From: Acetobacter okinawensis
Lineage (GTDB): Bacteria > Pseudomonadota > Alphaproteobacteria > Acetobacterales > Acetobacteraceae
Direction: 5' to 3'
Assembly: GCF_002153655.1 (NCBI RefSeq)
Contig: NZ_JOPJ01000001.1
Location: forward strand, 93,027 to 157,026
Length of the DNA stretch: 64,000 nt
Part shown: piece after piece, positions 47,889-55,491 of the stretch
Position numbering within the stretch: position 1 is the stretch's first letter
Layout: each line of letters opens with the position of its first letter
Notes under the pieces: model-generated
What the model was told of the DNA's origin: nothing
What the model saw: the letters and a program-made list of their open reading frames with translations, nothing else
Databases searched by the model: none
Program-made: the position numbers and the translations under genes

Positions 47889-47965
47889 TGGTGCGCCCTA
47901 TTGGATTCGAACCAATGACCCACAGCTTAGAAGGCTGTTGCTCTATCCAACTGAGCTAAGGGCGC
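47889..47965 (-). tRNA. tRNA-Arg (anticodon TCT)
   Basis: A complete 77-nt cloverleaf read on the minus strand. The acceptor stem is GCGCCCT/AGGGCGC, the D-arm AGCTCAGTTGGATAGAGC, the anticodon loop CTTCTAA giving TCT, and the T-arm has GGTTCGAATCC. The CCA end is encoded (47889-47891). TCT reads AGA and AGG codons. Confidence 0.96.
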
Positions 47966-48004
47966 TAAACAGCCCCTCCCGCATAAGGGGAAAGGGGCTA
48001 AAAA

Positions 48005-48310
48005 TCAATGCGTCCAGTTCTGCACCCGCGTATAGCCAAAATTATCGGCATAAACCTTGGGGCGGCGGAGGCGCTGCGTGGGCTGCTCCACTTCGTAAGC
48101 AATCTGCTCACGCTGGGCATAGGCTACTGCGGCCTCACATGTCTCAAACAAAAGCCGAAGCTGGGAATTTGTATCCGCACTACCGGACCACCCCATAAGG
48201 GCATCCTGCTTACGTGGAGCACTCTGCCCGTACTCAAACACCCACTGGTGGGTGCCGATAAGACCGGACTGACCGGCTGGCTTGGACTGCTTATAAATAC
48301 GCGCTGGCAT
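48005..48310 (-). CDS. NADH dehydrogenase accessory subunit (NDUFS4-like)
   Basis: A 101-aa protein of the ETC complex I subunit conserved region family (NDUFS4, the 18-kDa subunit). Family features are ARIYKQSKPAGQSG at the start, LMGWSGSADTNSQLRLLFET near residue 38, and the ending YADNFGYTR. In mitochondria and Alphaproteobacteria this supernumerary subunit stabilises the hydrophilic arm of complex I. It lies between two tRNA genes and away from any nuo operon in this window. Confidence 0.9.
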   Translation of the reverse strand: MPARIYKQSKPAGQSGLIGTHQWVFEYGQSAPRKQDALMGWSGSADTNSQLRLLFETCEAAVAYAQREQIAYEVEQPTQRLRRPKVYADNFGYTRVQNWTH

Positions 48311-48332
48311 GATGTGCCTCCCGCTTTATTTA

Positions 48333-48409
48333 TGGTCGGGGCGCCCGGACTCGAACCGGGGGCCTCGTGTACCCAAAACACGCGCGCTACCAGGCTGCGC
48401 CACGCCCCG
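48333..48409 (-). tRNA. tRNA-Pro (anticodon TGG)
   Basis: A complete 77-nt tRNA on the minus strand. The acceptor stem is CGGGGCG/CGCCCCG with A as discriminator, the D-arm reads GCGCAGCCTGGTAGCGC, the anticodon loop holds TGG, and the T-arm has GGTTCGAGTCC. CCA is encoded at 48333-48335. The acceptor and D-arm pattern CGGGGCGTGGCGCAG is typical of bacterial tRNA-Pro. Confidence 0.96.
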
Positions 48410-48467
48410 AACAAGCGGGAAACTAGGCGTCTAATTGCAAACTGGCAACCCTGCTGCGTTAAAAAAA

Positions 48468-48953
48468 TTACTCCGCACACTCTTTTTTGTTGCTGACCAG
48501 TGGCGGCACAAACAACGGAGCCGTATCCCACGGGAACAGAACCCACGTATCCTGCGGAACTTCCGTAATAAACAGGTCTGTCAGGGCTTTACCTGCTGGC
48601 TTGGCATACAGGCAGGCAAAATAGGCTTTGGGCAGGCGCTCACGCACAAAACGCGCGGTAACACCGGAATCGACCAGATCATCAATAATCAGGAAGCCTT
48701 CCCCATCCCCTGCGGCATCGGGGGATTTGATAATCTGGGGCTGCCCCATTTCCTCTTCATCATATGTCACGACCGAAATGGTCTCGATCAGCCGGCAACC
48801 CAATTCTCTGGCGGCAATGGCTGCGGGGATCAACCCGCCACGGGTCACCGCGACAATACCCTTAAAAGGCATTCTGGGCATAAGGGCCGCCGCCAGTGCC
48901 CGAGCATCCCGATGCAGTTGCTCCCATGTTACCGTGGCATAATGCACAGCCAT
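48468..48953 (-). CDS. gpt: Xanthine-guanine phosphoribosyltransferase
   Basis: Gpt (161 aa) salvages xanthine, guanine and hypoxanthine using PRPP. The PRPP-binding loop is FLIIDDLVDSGVTAR near residue 87, GIVAVTRGGLIPAAI is the N-terminal family block, and ETISVVTYDEE follows. VPQDTWVLFPWDT near the C-terminus is the Gpt-type purine-binding region. The ATG at 48953 has AAGGA upstream at 8 nt. It fits with the purine permease and deaminase pair at 57068-58937. Confidence 0.93.
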   Translation of the reverse strand: MAVHYATVTWEQLHRDARALAAALMPRMPFKGIVAVTRGGLIPAAIAARELGCRLIETISVVTYDEEEMGQPQIIKSPDAAGDGEGFLIIDDLVDSGVTARFVRERLPKAYFACLYAKPAGKALTDLFITEVPQDTWVLFPWDTAPLFVPPLVSNKKECAE

Positions 48954-49126
48954 AAACACAATCCTTTACCATAAACTGGCAGACCGGGCCTTGCCCCTTG
49001 CCTTTACGCGCCCTCTTTAGCAGGAAGCGGCGCCAGTTCCTACATCGTGTTGTCTTTGCGCCATCCCCCCTGTGTCAGCTTGGTGAGCCGCGACTGGTGT
49101 TGCCTCATCTCTGCCCGTAGGGCGGC

Positions 49127-49375
49127 TCAGTCTTCCTCCACCAAGGGAACATCCCCTACCTGCTCCAGATATTCAGGCTCACCGTAATCGCCTATATCCT
49201 CATCCACCTGCATGCGCACGACAACCGCACCGGCAACCCGCAGGATGCCAGCCCGGATTTTGTCCACCCGCCTGCGTGCATCATCCACATTGGGGCATAA
49301 AATGGGAGCACCAGCCCGCAATGCCGCCCCCTGCCATATAAAGGGTTGAAACACGATACGCTCGGCTACGGCCAT
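49127..49375 (-). CDS. Small acidic conserved-looking protein, unknown function
   Basis: An 82-aa protein with a strong ribosome site (GGAGG five bases before the ATG). The N-terminal half is mixed, with ARRRVDKIRAGILRVAGA, and the last 30 residues are very acidic (DEDIGDYGEPEYLEQVGD then VPLVEED). No motif is recognised. It lies 92 bp after the DUF6525-like gene on the same strand and may share its transcript. It is cytoplasmic, with no signal peptide. Confidence 0.6.
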   Translation of the reverse strand: MAVAERIVFQPFIWQGAALRAGAPILCPNVDDARRRVDKIRAGILRVAGAVVVRMQVDEDIGDYGEPEYLEQVGDVPLVEED

Positions 49376-49467
49376 ATTTGCCTCCCACGCCCAGTATGTT
49401 CTGTTTTTGTTCTAACATACTCCAGCCATCAGGCCAAGACATTACCGTGGGGAGACGCACGAACCGC

Positions 49468-49803
49468 CTACCTTTGCACAGTCCCCTGTGCCGCCAGATG
49501 CGGCAACTCCATGCCATACTCCTCCCCATAGCGGGCCGCGAACACATCGCGCTCAAGCCGTTCGCAATAATCCAGATAGCGGATCAACGCCTTTTCTGCC
49601 CGCACGGTGCGACCATAGCTCCGCTTGTAATGCCGCCAGAGCATCAGCACGTTTACCGACCATGCATCATAGCTGTGCTGGCTCACACGCTGCCTGATGC
49701 TCGGCGGCAGTGCATCAAACGCCTGCCAGTCATTGCCATCATACCTGCGCCAGACCTCATGGCGCAGGGTGCGTTCGTTGGTGCGTGCTTGCAGGCGGCT
49801 CAT
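49468..49803 (-). CDS. Small basic protein, DUF6525-like
   Basis: A 111-aa protein rich in Arg, Tyr and Trp ([21 protein letters not shown], then [18 protein letters not shown]). It resembles the short alphaproteobacterial DUF6525 group as I remember it. Its start overlaps the stop of the G3E GTPase (ATGA), so it is translationally coupled to a probable zinc-handling protein. The function is unknown; a client or partner of the GTPase is possible. Confidence 0.68.
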   Translation of the reverse strand: MSRLQARTNERTLRHEVWRRYDGNDWQAFDALPPSIRQRVSQHSYDAWSVNVLMLWRHYKRSYGRTVRAEKALIRYLDYCERLERDVFAARYGEEYGMELPHLAAQGTVQR

Positions 49804-51017
49804 TGTGCCGCAGGCTCTGTCTGCCAGACGGGAAACGGGTCTGGCAGATGCGCAAACTCCTGTGCGTCAAACAGGGTTTGCCCAGTATCGGGCACAAGGC
49901 AGGCATTCAGTGCCGCGCGAATGGCGGCCTCGTCCATGGCCGGGGTGCCAATGAACACCATTTCCTGCCGTCGGTCGCCGTACACCCGGTCCCAGCGGGA
50001 GACCAGCATGTCCTGCCACTCCTTGTCGTCCGGCCAGTGTTCAGGCGGAATGGCCACCCACCAGTGCCCTGCGGCCTCCGTACGCACCAGTGCTCCCGCC
50101 TGACCCAACTCCCCCACCCATCTGGGGCGCGTTGCCAGCCAGAAATAGCCTTTGGCCCGCACAACGCCCGGCCATGCATGATCAATAAAAGCCTTGAATT
50201 TTACCGGGTCAAAAGGCCGCCTTGCCTGAAAGACAAAGCTGTGAATTCCGTATTCCTCCGTCTCGGGAACATGATCGGAAAAACCATAAAGCTCTTTGTA
50301 CCATAAGGGATTTTTATGTGCTTTGTCGTAATCAAAGCGGTGCGTATCCAACACCCGCTCCAAAGGAACAGCGCCATGGTCCGCCTCCACAATATCGGCA
50401 TCGGGGTTCAGGCTGGCAATAATCTGGCGCGCAGCCATACGCTGCTCCGCCGTGGCGCTGGAGACCTTGTTCAGCACAACAACATCGGCAAATTCGATCT
50501 GCTCAACCAGAAGGGACACAAGCGCGCGGTCATCTTCTTCCCCCGCGACCTCCCCCCGATCCCTGAGAAAATCTGTGGAGCTGTAATCACGCAATAGATT
50601 GACTGCGTCCACAACACTCACCATCGTGTCCAGCCGGGCTATGTCAGAAAGGCTGCGCCCTTCTTCGTCCCTGAACTCGAATGTTGCAGCAATTGGCAGA
50701 GGCTCTGCAATCCCTGTTGATTCTACCAGCAGATAATCAAACCGCCCCTCGCTGGCCAGGCGCTGCACCTCCTGCAAAAGGTCATCGCGCAGGGTGCAGC
50801 AGATGCAGCCATTGCTCATTTCCACCAGTTTTTCATCCGTGCGGGACAAATTGCTGCCACCGCGCACCAGATCGGCATCAATGTTTACATCGCTCATATC
50901 GTTCACAATCACCGCAACACGTCTGCCGGTACGGTTATTGAGGATATGATTGAGGAGCGTTGTTTTTCCGGCACCTAAAAAACCGGACAGGACGGTAACG
51001 GGCAATCTGCTGGGCAT
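49800..51017 (-). CDS. COG0523 G3E GTPase, probable zinc chaperone
   Basis: A 405-aa GTPase of the CobW/ZNG1 group. The P-loop is [15 protein letters not shown] at the N-terminus, the metal motif is CxCC ([12 protein letters not shown], near residue 74), and the guanine motif NKVS is near 184. The C-terminal CobW domain starts near residue 250. COG0523 proteins insert or deliver zinc and some are induced by zinc starvation. A Zur-like box lies in its promoter (51060-51076), supporting a ZigA-like role. Distinction from cobalamin CobW rests on that context. Confidence 0.88.
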   Translation of the reverse strand: MPSRLPVTVLSGFLGAGKTTLLNHILNNRTGRRVAVIVNDMSDVNIDADLVRGGSNLSRTDEKLVEMSNGCICCTLRDDLLQEVQRLASEGRFDYLLVESTGIAEPLPIAATFEFRDEEGRSLSDIARLDTMVSVVDAVNLLRDYSSTDFLRDRGEVAGEEDDRALVSLLVEQIEFADVVVLNKVSSATAEQRMAARQIIASLNPDADIVEADHGAVPLERVLDTHRFDYDKAHKNPLWYKELYGFSDHVPETEEYGIHSFVFQARRPFDPVKFKAFIDHAWPGVVRAKGYFWLATRPRWVGELGQAGALVRTEAAGHWWVAIPPEHWPDDKEWQDMLVSRWDRVYGDRRQEMVFIGTPAMDEAAIRAALNACLVPDTGQTLFDAQEFAHLPDPFPVWQTEPAAQ

Positions 51018-51059
51018 GAGCGGGGCCTTATTGCTGGAACAGGTCTCCCTCCGCTATAT

Positions 51060-51076
51060 ATGCAATATTATAACAT
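51060..51076 (-). promoter_or_regulatory. Zur-like operator over the G3E GTPase promoter
   Basis: A 17-bp imperfect palindrome, read on the minus strand as ATGTTATAATATTGCAT. It matches the proteobacterial Zur core GTTATANTATAAC at all but two positions. It lies 43 bp upstream of the ATG, between a possible -35 (TTGTTA, 51076-51081) and -10 (TATAGC or TATATA, 51053-51060), where a repressor would block RNA polymerase. Confidence 0.62.
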
Positions 51077-51153
51077 AACAATTATTGCCCGAGAGAAATT
51101 TCCCATTCCTGCCGGTGCGGCATGGCCCCGACCATGCCGCACCCAGGCCAGAG

Positions 51154-51741
51154 TTATGGCGCGCTCAAATGCGTGTAGAGAATGGAGCAGCCGATACCGA
51201 TCAGCGCCATGCCCCCCAGAATTTCTGCATAACGGCCGATCCACACGCTGGCATGCCGGCCGATAATAACGCCCAGCGTGGCCACAACCGTAGTCGTCCC
51301 CCCAATAACCAGACAGGCCGCCAGAATATTAACCCGCATCACACCCAGACTGACCCCAACAGCCGTTGCGTCTATGCTGGTGGCCAATGCGGTTGTCACC
51401 AACCCCAGTACGCCACGGTTATGGCGGCTCTGCCTGACATCATGCTCGGGGGTCTCTGCATCATGCCCTGTGCAGGCAAGCCGGATCATGTTGCCGCCAA
51501 TAACCAAAAGCAGGCCAAACGCGATCCAATGGTCGACTGCGGCAATCCATGTGCTGAGCGCCAGCCCCAGAACCCAGCCAATGACAGGGGTTATCGCCTC
51601 AAAAAAACCAAATACGGCGCCAATGCGCACAGCATCGTTCAAACGGGCGTTCTGCACCGTCGCACCTTTGCCAACGGCTGCGGCAAAAGCATCGACAGAC
51701 AGGCTGAGACCAAGAATACCCAGCGTGAAAATACCGGTCAT
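51154..51741 (-). CDS. mntP: Manganese efflux pump MntP
   Basis: MntP (195 aa) exports Mn2+. It is a six-helix membrane protein; the conserved D in SLSVDAFAAAVGKG (helix 1) and in ATSIDATAVGVSLGV (helix 4) are the metal-site motifs of the family (formerly DUF204/YebN). I start at the ATG 51741, before helix 1. A longer frame exists but its extra 40 codons lie inside the riboswitch. The leader contains a yybP-ykoY element, the known Mn sensor for this gene. Confidence 0.94.
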   Translation of the reverse strand: MTGIFTLGILGLSLSVDAFAAAVGKGATVQNARLNDAVRIGAVFGFFEAITPVIGWVLGLALSTWIAAVDHWIAFGLLLVIGGNMIRLACTGHDAETPEHDVRQSRHNRGVLGLVTTALATSIDATAVGVSLGVMRVNILAACLVIGGTTTVVATLGVIIGRHASVWIGRYAEILGGMALIGIGCSILYTHLSAP

Positions 51742-51813
51742 GACAATTCCAAGGGCCGCAAGAGACTCACACGGCAGACGGAACTCCCCCGGCCACATCT
51801 GGAGGTTCCGCTG

Positions 51814-51927
51814 CCGTTGGTCTTGCCTGGCGTTTTGCGACCAAAACGCTGCCTCCACCATGGCCCGAAAGCCAAGTGTGTTGATGAAGGCCCCTCATGA
51901 CTGAGGGTAACTACTCCCCAAGGACGG
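51814..51927 (-). ncRNA. yybP-ykoY manganese riboswitch
   Basis: Read on the minus strand, the aptamer has the diagnostic UUGGGGAGUAG (51911-51921) and, at the other side of the junction, GGCAAGACC (51819-51827), with UCAACACAC between them as in other yybP elements. The closing helix is UUGG/CCAA plus CCG/CGG (51925-51927 and 51818-51821 with 51814-51816). It precedes mntP by 73 bp. A second strong hairpin (about 51765-51813) lies between the aptamer and the mntP start, with no T-run; I cannot tell whether control is at transcription or translation. Confidence 0.85.
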
Positions 51928-52079
51928 GGCGATGCCTACCAAGCACCGCACCGGATTGCAACCTTTTGTTTATTCGCTTTTAATCCACAGGCTTACCCAC
52001 GCAAGCATCCTCAGAATCTGTGGATAACACCATAAGCGCACAGGCTGACAGTCCGACGGATACCAGCCTGTACGAGCAC

Positions 52080-52514
52080 TCAGCGCGCCATACCCGAGGA
52101 GATGACCCCGCTGACCACACCCGCAATAACTCCGCTGGCAATGCTGGTCAGCAGGAACTGGTTGCCATACTGCATCCAGCGATAACCCGGCGGCGGGGCA
52201 TACAGCCCGCGCTGGCTACGCCAGTCCTGCACATACCAGCGATTATTGACTGGCCCGTCATAGCGGTCTCCCCGCTTCCAGCGCCGGTTCATGTCATAAT
52301 GGTCACCATCAAACCCCGGACCACCACGGCCACCACGCCCATGCCCACGGCCCGGCCCACCCTGTACGGGCGGCGGATTATGCAGGCCCGGATTACCCCT
52401 CTGGCCCGGCGGCCCGCCACCGGGTCCACCCGGCCCCATACCCTGCGCATTGGCAGAAGACCCAGCCAGTAAAAAACCATTCAACATAACGGCGACAAGG
52501 AGCTTGATATTCAC
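52080..52514 (-). CDS. RcnB-like periplasmic protein
   Basis: A 144-aa secreted protein with a signal peptide (residues 1-23, ending ANAQ), a glycine- and proline-rich middle (residues 24-70), and a C-terminal RcnB-type domain: RWKRGDRYDGP, WRSQRGLYAPPPGYRWMQ and a final hydrophobic segment. RcnB modulates nickel and cobalt homeostasis in E. coli; most family members are uncharacterised. It starts with GTG, with AAGGA 9 nt upstream. It is upstream of mntP on the same strand. Confidence 0.78.
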   Translation of the reverse strand: MNIKLLVAVMLNGFLLAGSSANAQGMGPGGPGGGPPGQRGNPGLHNPPPVQGGPGRGHGRGGRGGPGFDGDHYDMNRRWKRGDRYDGPVNNRWYVQDWRSQRGLYAPPPGYRWMQYGNQFLLTSIASGVIAGVVSGVISSGMAR

Positions 52515-52788
52515 CAGATTTATTCCTTTGGGCCTAAGCCACTATGCAATTGTACCCGGCAAGGTTTGGCTACTTTTACGGCGCCATTATGGCACCCACA
52601 CGCTGTAAACTCCGGCTCAGTAGCCATGGTTCCCCGCGCGGACATACGCCATGTCATCCATACGGGCTTTTAACCTGCCAAGGGCTGCCTTGCACAACTT
52701 ATGCGCAAAAGCTTTATCTGATCTTTAATAATGAATTAAATCATGCCGCATAGTCACAGAATATTCTTGCAAGACATCTAAAACGGAA

Positions 52789-52817
52789 TTGAACGGATGG
52801 AATAGATACTGTATTTT
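52789..52817 (+). promoter_or_regulatory. Probable promoter of the diguanylate cyclase gene
   Basis: TTGAAC (52789-52794), 17-bp spacer, TATTTT (52812-52817). Both hexamers are close to the sigma-70 consensus. Transcription would start near 52824, 25 bp before the TTG start codon. Confidence 0.5.
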
Positions 52818-52839
52818 GCACAAAATTTTATAGTGCAAA
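52815..52839. repeat. Operator-like inverted repeat at the diguanylate cyclase promoter
   Basis: Perfect 7-bp arms TTTGCAC and GTGCAAA with an 11-bp AT-only spacer. It covers the end of the -10 and the expected start site, ending 9 bp before the start codon. Confidence 0.6.
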
Positions 52840-52848
52840 GAGATTATT

Positions 52849-54642
52849 TTGCTCCACTCCCTTACATCTCGGATCGTCTTTGTTGGCTCCATTGTCAGCG
52901 TTAATCTGGTCTGCCTCTCGGGTCTGCTGCTTTCTGCCTCCAACAGCATGATTGCCAGCTTTGAATGGAATACCCACAGCCAGAAAATTACAGAAATCGT
53001 CTCCGAGACCCTGTCCGACCTGCGCGAGGCACAGGCTGAGGAGCGTGGCTACCTCCTGACCACCGACCCCTCCTTTGCCAAGGATTTTGACGACCGCGTT
53101 GCCGCGGCCCTCTCCAAAGTCAACATGCTGGAGCAACTGGTGCAGGACAATCCGGTCCAGCACGAACGCGCCCAAAGCCTGCAAATTGCCACCAACGAGC
53201 GCATAGACACCCTGACCAAACAGATCGCACTCGCCCGTCAGGGACGGTTTGAGGAGGCAAGGTCCCGCGTTATTCTGGGGCAGGGCCGTGTGGACATGGC
53301 CATTATTGTGCAAAAAGCGGAAGAAATCCGGCAGACAGAACAAGAACAGCTCATTGCGCGGGAGGCAACCGCCAAAGCCCATGTCAGCTGGAACAGAAAG
53401 CTGGTTCTGGGTGGCTGCCTGATTATTGTGCTGCTGGTCAATGGCCTGCTGTATCTTGTGCTTAACGGCATGCGCCGCTCTGTCAGCCTGATCGTGCGCG
53501 CCATGGCCGACTTTGGGAACGGCAACCGCGCAGCCCGCGTGGATGACAAAATGGGTTGTACCGAGTTTGACATGCTCGCGCAGGGTTACAACACCATGGC
53601 CGAGCGGATGGACGCCGCCATGCAGGCGCAGGAGGCCAGCGACCACAAACTGCTCCAGGCCAATGCGGAACTCAAACGCAACAACGAAGCCATGGAACTG
53701 CTGGGCGAAATGGCCCACCGGTTGCAGGCCGCGCGCACCAGCACTGAACTCTCAGCCATTATCTGCGCATTTGTGCCACGTGTGCTGCCTAATATTCCCG
53801 GCGCGCTGTACACGTACAACCACACAACCAACCAGCTTGAGCGCATTGCACAATGGGGTGCCATTGCTGTGGGGTGCGATGTGCTGCATCCCTCATCATG
53901 CTGGGCGCTGCGGTTAGGGCAGAGCCATGCCGTTTCCACCAGCGGGGGGGATGTGGTCTGCCAGCATGTGGGGAAGGACGTGAGCATCTACCACTGCGAG
54001 CCATTGTTTGCGAGTGGTGAGGTTGTTGGGCTTTTATACCTGCAAAGTCTTGTTGCGGAGGAAAACCGCTTCCGCCTTGTCGCACTGGTGGAAAACATAG
54101 CCTCTGCTCTGGTCAACCAGAACCTGCAAAAAAACCTGCTTGAACAGACAATCCATGACCCGCTGACAGGCCTGTACAACCGCAGACATATGGAAGAAAG
54201 CCTGAACGCGGAAATTGCCACGGCCAGCAGGAACAACACCGCTCTGGGCCTGATCATGGCCGATATTGACCATTTTAAGCATATTAACGACGAGTTCGGG
54301 CATGACGCAGGCGATATGGTCCTGCGCACCATTGCCAATGAAATACAGAACTCCTTCAGAAGCGATGATATTGTCTGCCGCTTTGGGGGCGAGGAATTCC
54401 TGATCATCACCGCCTCACACCCGCTGGATGCGCTTGTCCAGCGGGTAGAAAGCCTGCGTGACAACCTGTCCCGGCTGGAGCTGCACTATAATGGCCGCAC
54501 CCTTGGCAAAATCACCATGTCATTTGGTATTGCCATGTGGGACAAATCCCTACCGGCAGAAACAGCGGCCATTATCCGCAAGGCCGATACAGCACTTTAT
54601 CAGGCCAAAAAAGACGGACGGGACAGGATTATCATCGCCTAA
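52849..54642 (+). CDS. CHASE3-HAMP-GAF-GGDEF diguanylate cyclase
   Basis: A 597-aa membrane sensor. One membrane segment near residues 8-28 and another near 185-207 bracket a periplasmic CHASE3-like helical domain (EAQAEERGYLLTTDPS). A HAMP-like linker, a GAF domain (about 290-420), and a GGDEF domain (DPLTGLYNRRHMEESL) follow. The active site reads GGEEF and the inhibitory RxxD site (RSDD) stands five residues before it, so c-di-GMP production with product inhibition is expected. It starts with TTG. An inverted repeat overlaps its promoter. Confidence 0.9.
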   Translation: MLHSLTSRIVFVGSIVSVNLVCLSGLLLSASNSMIASFEWNTHSQKITEIVSETLSDLREAQAEERGYLLTTDPSFAKDFDDRVAAALSKVNMLEQLVQDNPVQHERAQSLQIATNERIDTLTKQIALARQGRFEEARSRVILGQGRVDMAIIVQKAEEIRQTEQEQLIAREATAKAHVSWNRKLVLGGCLIIVLLVNGLLYLVLNGMRRSVSLIVRAMADFGNGNRAARVDDKMGCTEFDMLAQGYNTMAERMDAAMQAQEASDHKLLQANAELKRNNEAMELLGEMAHRLQAARTSTELSAIICAFVPRVLPNIPGALYTYNHTTNQLERIAQWGAIAVGCDVLHPSSCWALRLGQSHAVSTSGGDVVCQHVGKDVSIYHCEPLFASGEVVGLLYLQSLVAEENRFRLVALVENIASALVNQNLQKNLLEQTIHDPLTGLYNRRHMEESLNAEIATASRNNTALGLIMADIDHFKHINDEFGHDAGDMVLRTIANEIQNSFRSDDIVCRFGGEEFLIITASHPLDALVQRVESLRDNLSRLELHYNGRTLGKITMSFGIAMWDKSLPAETAAIIRKADTALYQAKKDGRDRIIIA

Positions 54643-54788
54643 CCTGCTCCTGTGCCGTGGGGGCAGTTTGATCTCCCCCCTTGATCTGCCTGCCCATCCA
54701 ACCCACTGTAAGGCATCATCAGCACTGTGGCAGACCCTCTGCCACAGTCTGTGCCAGTGGCAAATTGGGCAACGGTTAGGACAGCACC

Positions 54789-55439
54789 ATGGATCTGATT
54801 AACATTCTCAAGCACCGCCACACGACAAAGGCTTACGACAAAGAGCGTAAGATACCAGCACCCATTGCAGCGCAACTGCTGGAATCCCTGCGTTACAGCC
54901 CATCATCCGTCAACTCCCAGCCTTGGCACTTTTTTGTCGCGGACAATGACGCGGGCAAAGCCCGGATTGCCAAGGCCACCAGCGGCCCCTTCGCTTTTAA
55001 TGCCCCACGGGTCATGGACGCGTCACATGTTGTGGTGCTGAGTGCGCGCAACAGCCTGCCTGCGGACTACCTGCAAACACTGGCCGATCAGGAGCAGGCC
55101 GATGGCCGCTATGCCAATGAGGAGGCACGCGCTCTGGCGCACAAAGGCCGTTCCGGCTTTGTAGGACTGCACGAGCAGGCCGGGGACGTGCCGACATGGA
55201 CACAAAAGCAGACCTATATTGCGCAGGGTTTCCTACTCTTGTCCGCAGCACTGCTTGGCGTGGACGCCACCCCCATGGAGGGCTTTGACGCCAGCATTTT
55301 AAGCACGGAACTGGGGTTGGCAGAAAAAGGCCTGTCTCCGGCCGTTATTGTCGCTCTGGGCTACCATTCGGATGCCGACTTTAACGCCAGCCTCCCCAAA
55401 TCCCGCCTGCCGGAAAAATCCGTTTTCTCACATATCTGA
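54789..55439 (+). CDS. NAD(P)H nitroreductase (NfsB-like)
   Basis: A 216-aa FMN enzyme of the oxygen-insensitive nitroreductase family. It starts IINILKHRHTTKAYD-like, has SPSSVNSQPWHFFV near residue 38, and the FMN-binding end GVDATPMEGFD and ALGYHSDAD. Members reduce nitroaromatics, quinones and flavins; the physiological substrate is unknown. GGCAACGGTTAGGA upstream gives a ribosome site. A hairpin ends the transcript. Confidence 0.87.
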   Translation: MDLINILKHRHTTKAYDKERKIPAPIAAQLLESLRYSPSSVNSQPWHFFVADNDAGKARIAKATSGPFAFNAPRVMDASHVVVLSARNSLPADYLQTLADQEQADGRYANEEARALAHKGRSGFVGLHEQAGDVPTWTQKQTYIAQGFLLLSAALLGVDATPMEGFDASILSTELGLAEKGLSPAVIVALGYHSDADFNASLPKSRLPEKSVFSHI

Positions 55440-55446
55440 CAGCCTC

Positions 55447-55481
55447 TTTCCCGAGTTGGGCAAATGCCACACCTCGGGAAA
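55447..55481. terminator. Probable terminator between the nitroreductase and the two-Cys protein
   Basis: TTTCCCGAG (55447-55455) pairs with CTCGGGAAA (55473-55481); CTTTTTTA follows about 6 bp later on the plus strand. It lies between convergent genes and may serve both. Confidence 0.65.
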
Positions 55482-55491
55482 AGCCGCTTTT

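Larger units (their letters stand above)
52515..52848. other. 334-bp intergenic region between divergent genes
   Basis: The region separates the RcnB-like gene (minus) from the diguanylate cyclase gene (plus). The left part is normal GC; from about 52690 it is AT-rich. It holds a promoter (52789-52817) and an inverted repeat (52815-52839) for the right-hand gene, and a second possible promoter TTGCAC-N18-TTATCT around 52693. I see no gene or RNA in it. Confidence 0.6.

Noticed and set aside
51741..51861. Longer MntP with 40 extra N-terminal residues
   Set aside because: The extra codons lie in the riboswitch and its downstream hairpin, and the family begins at the first membrane helix.
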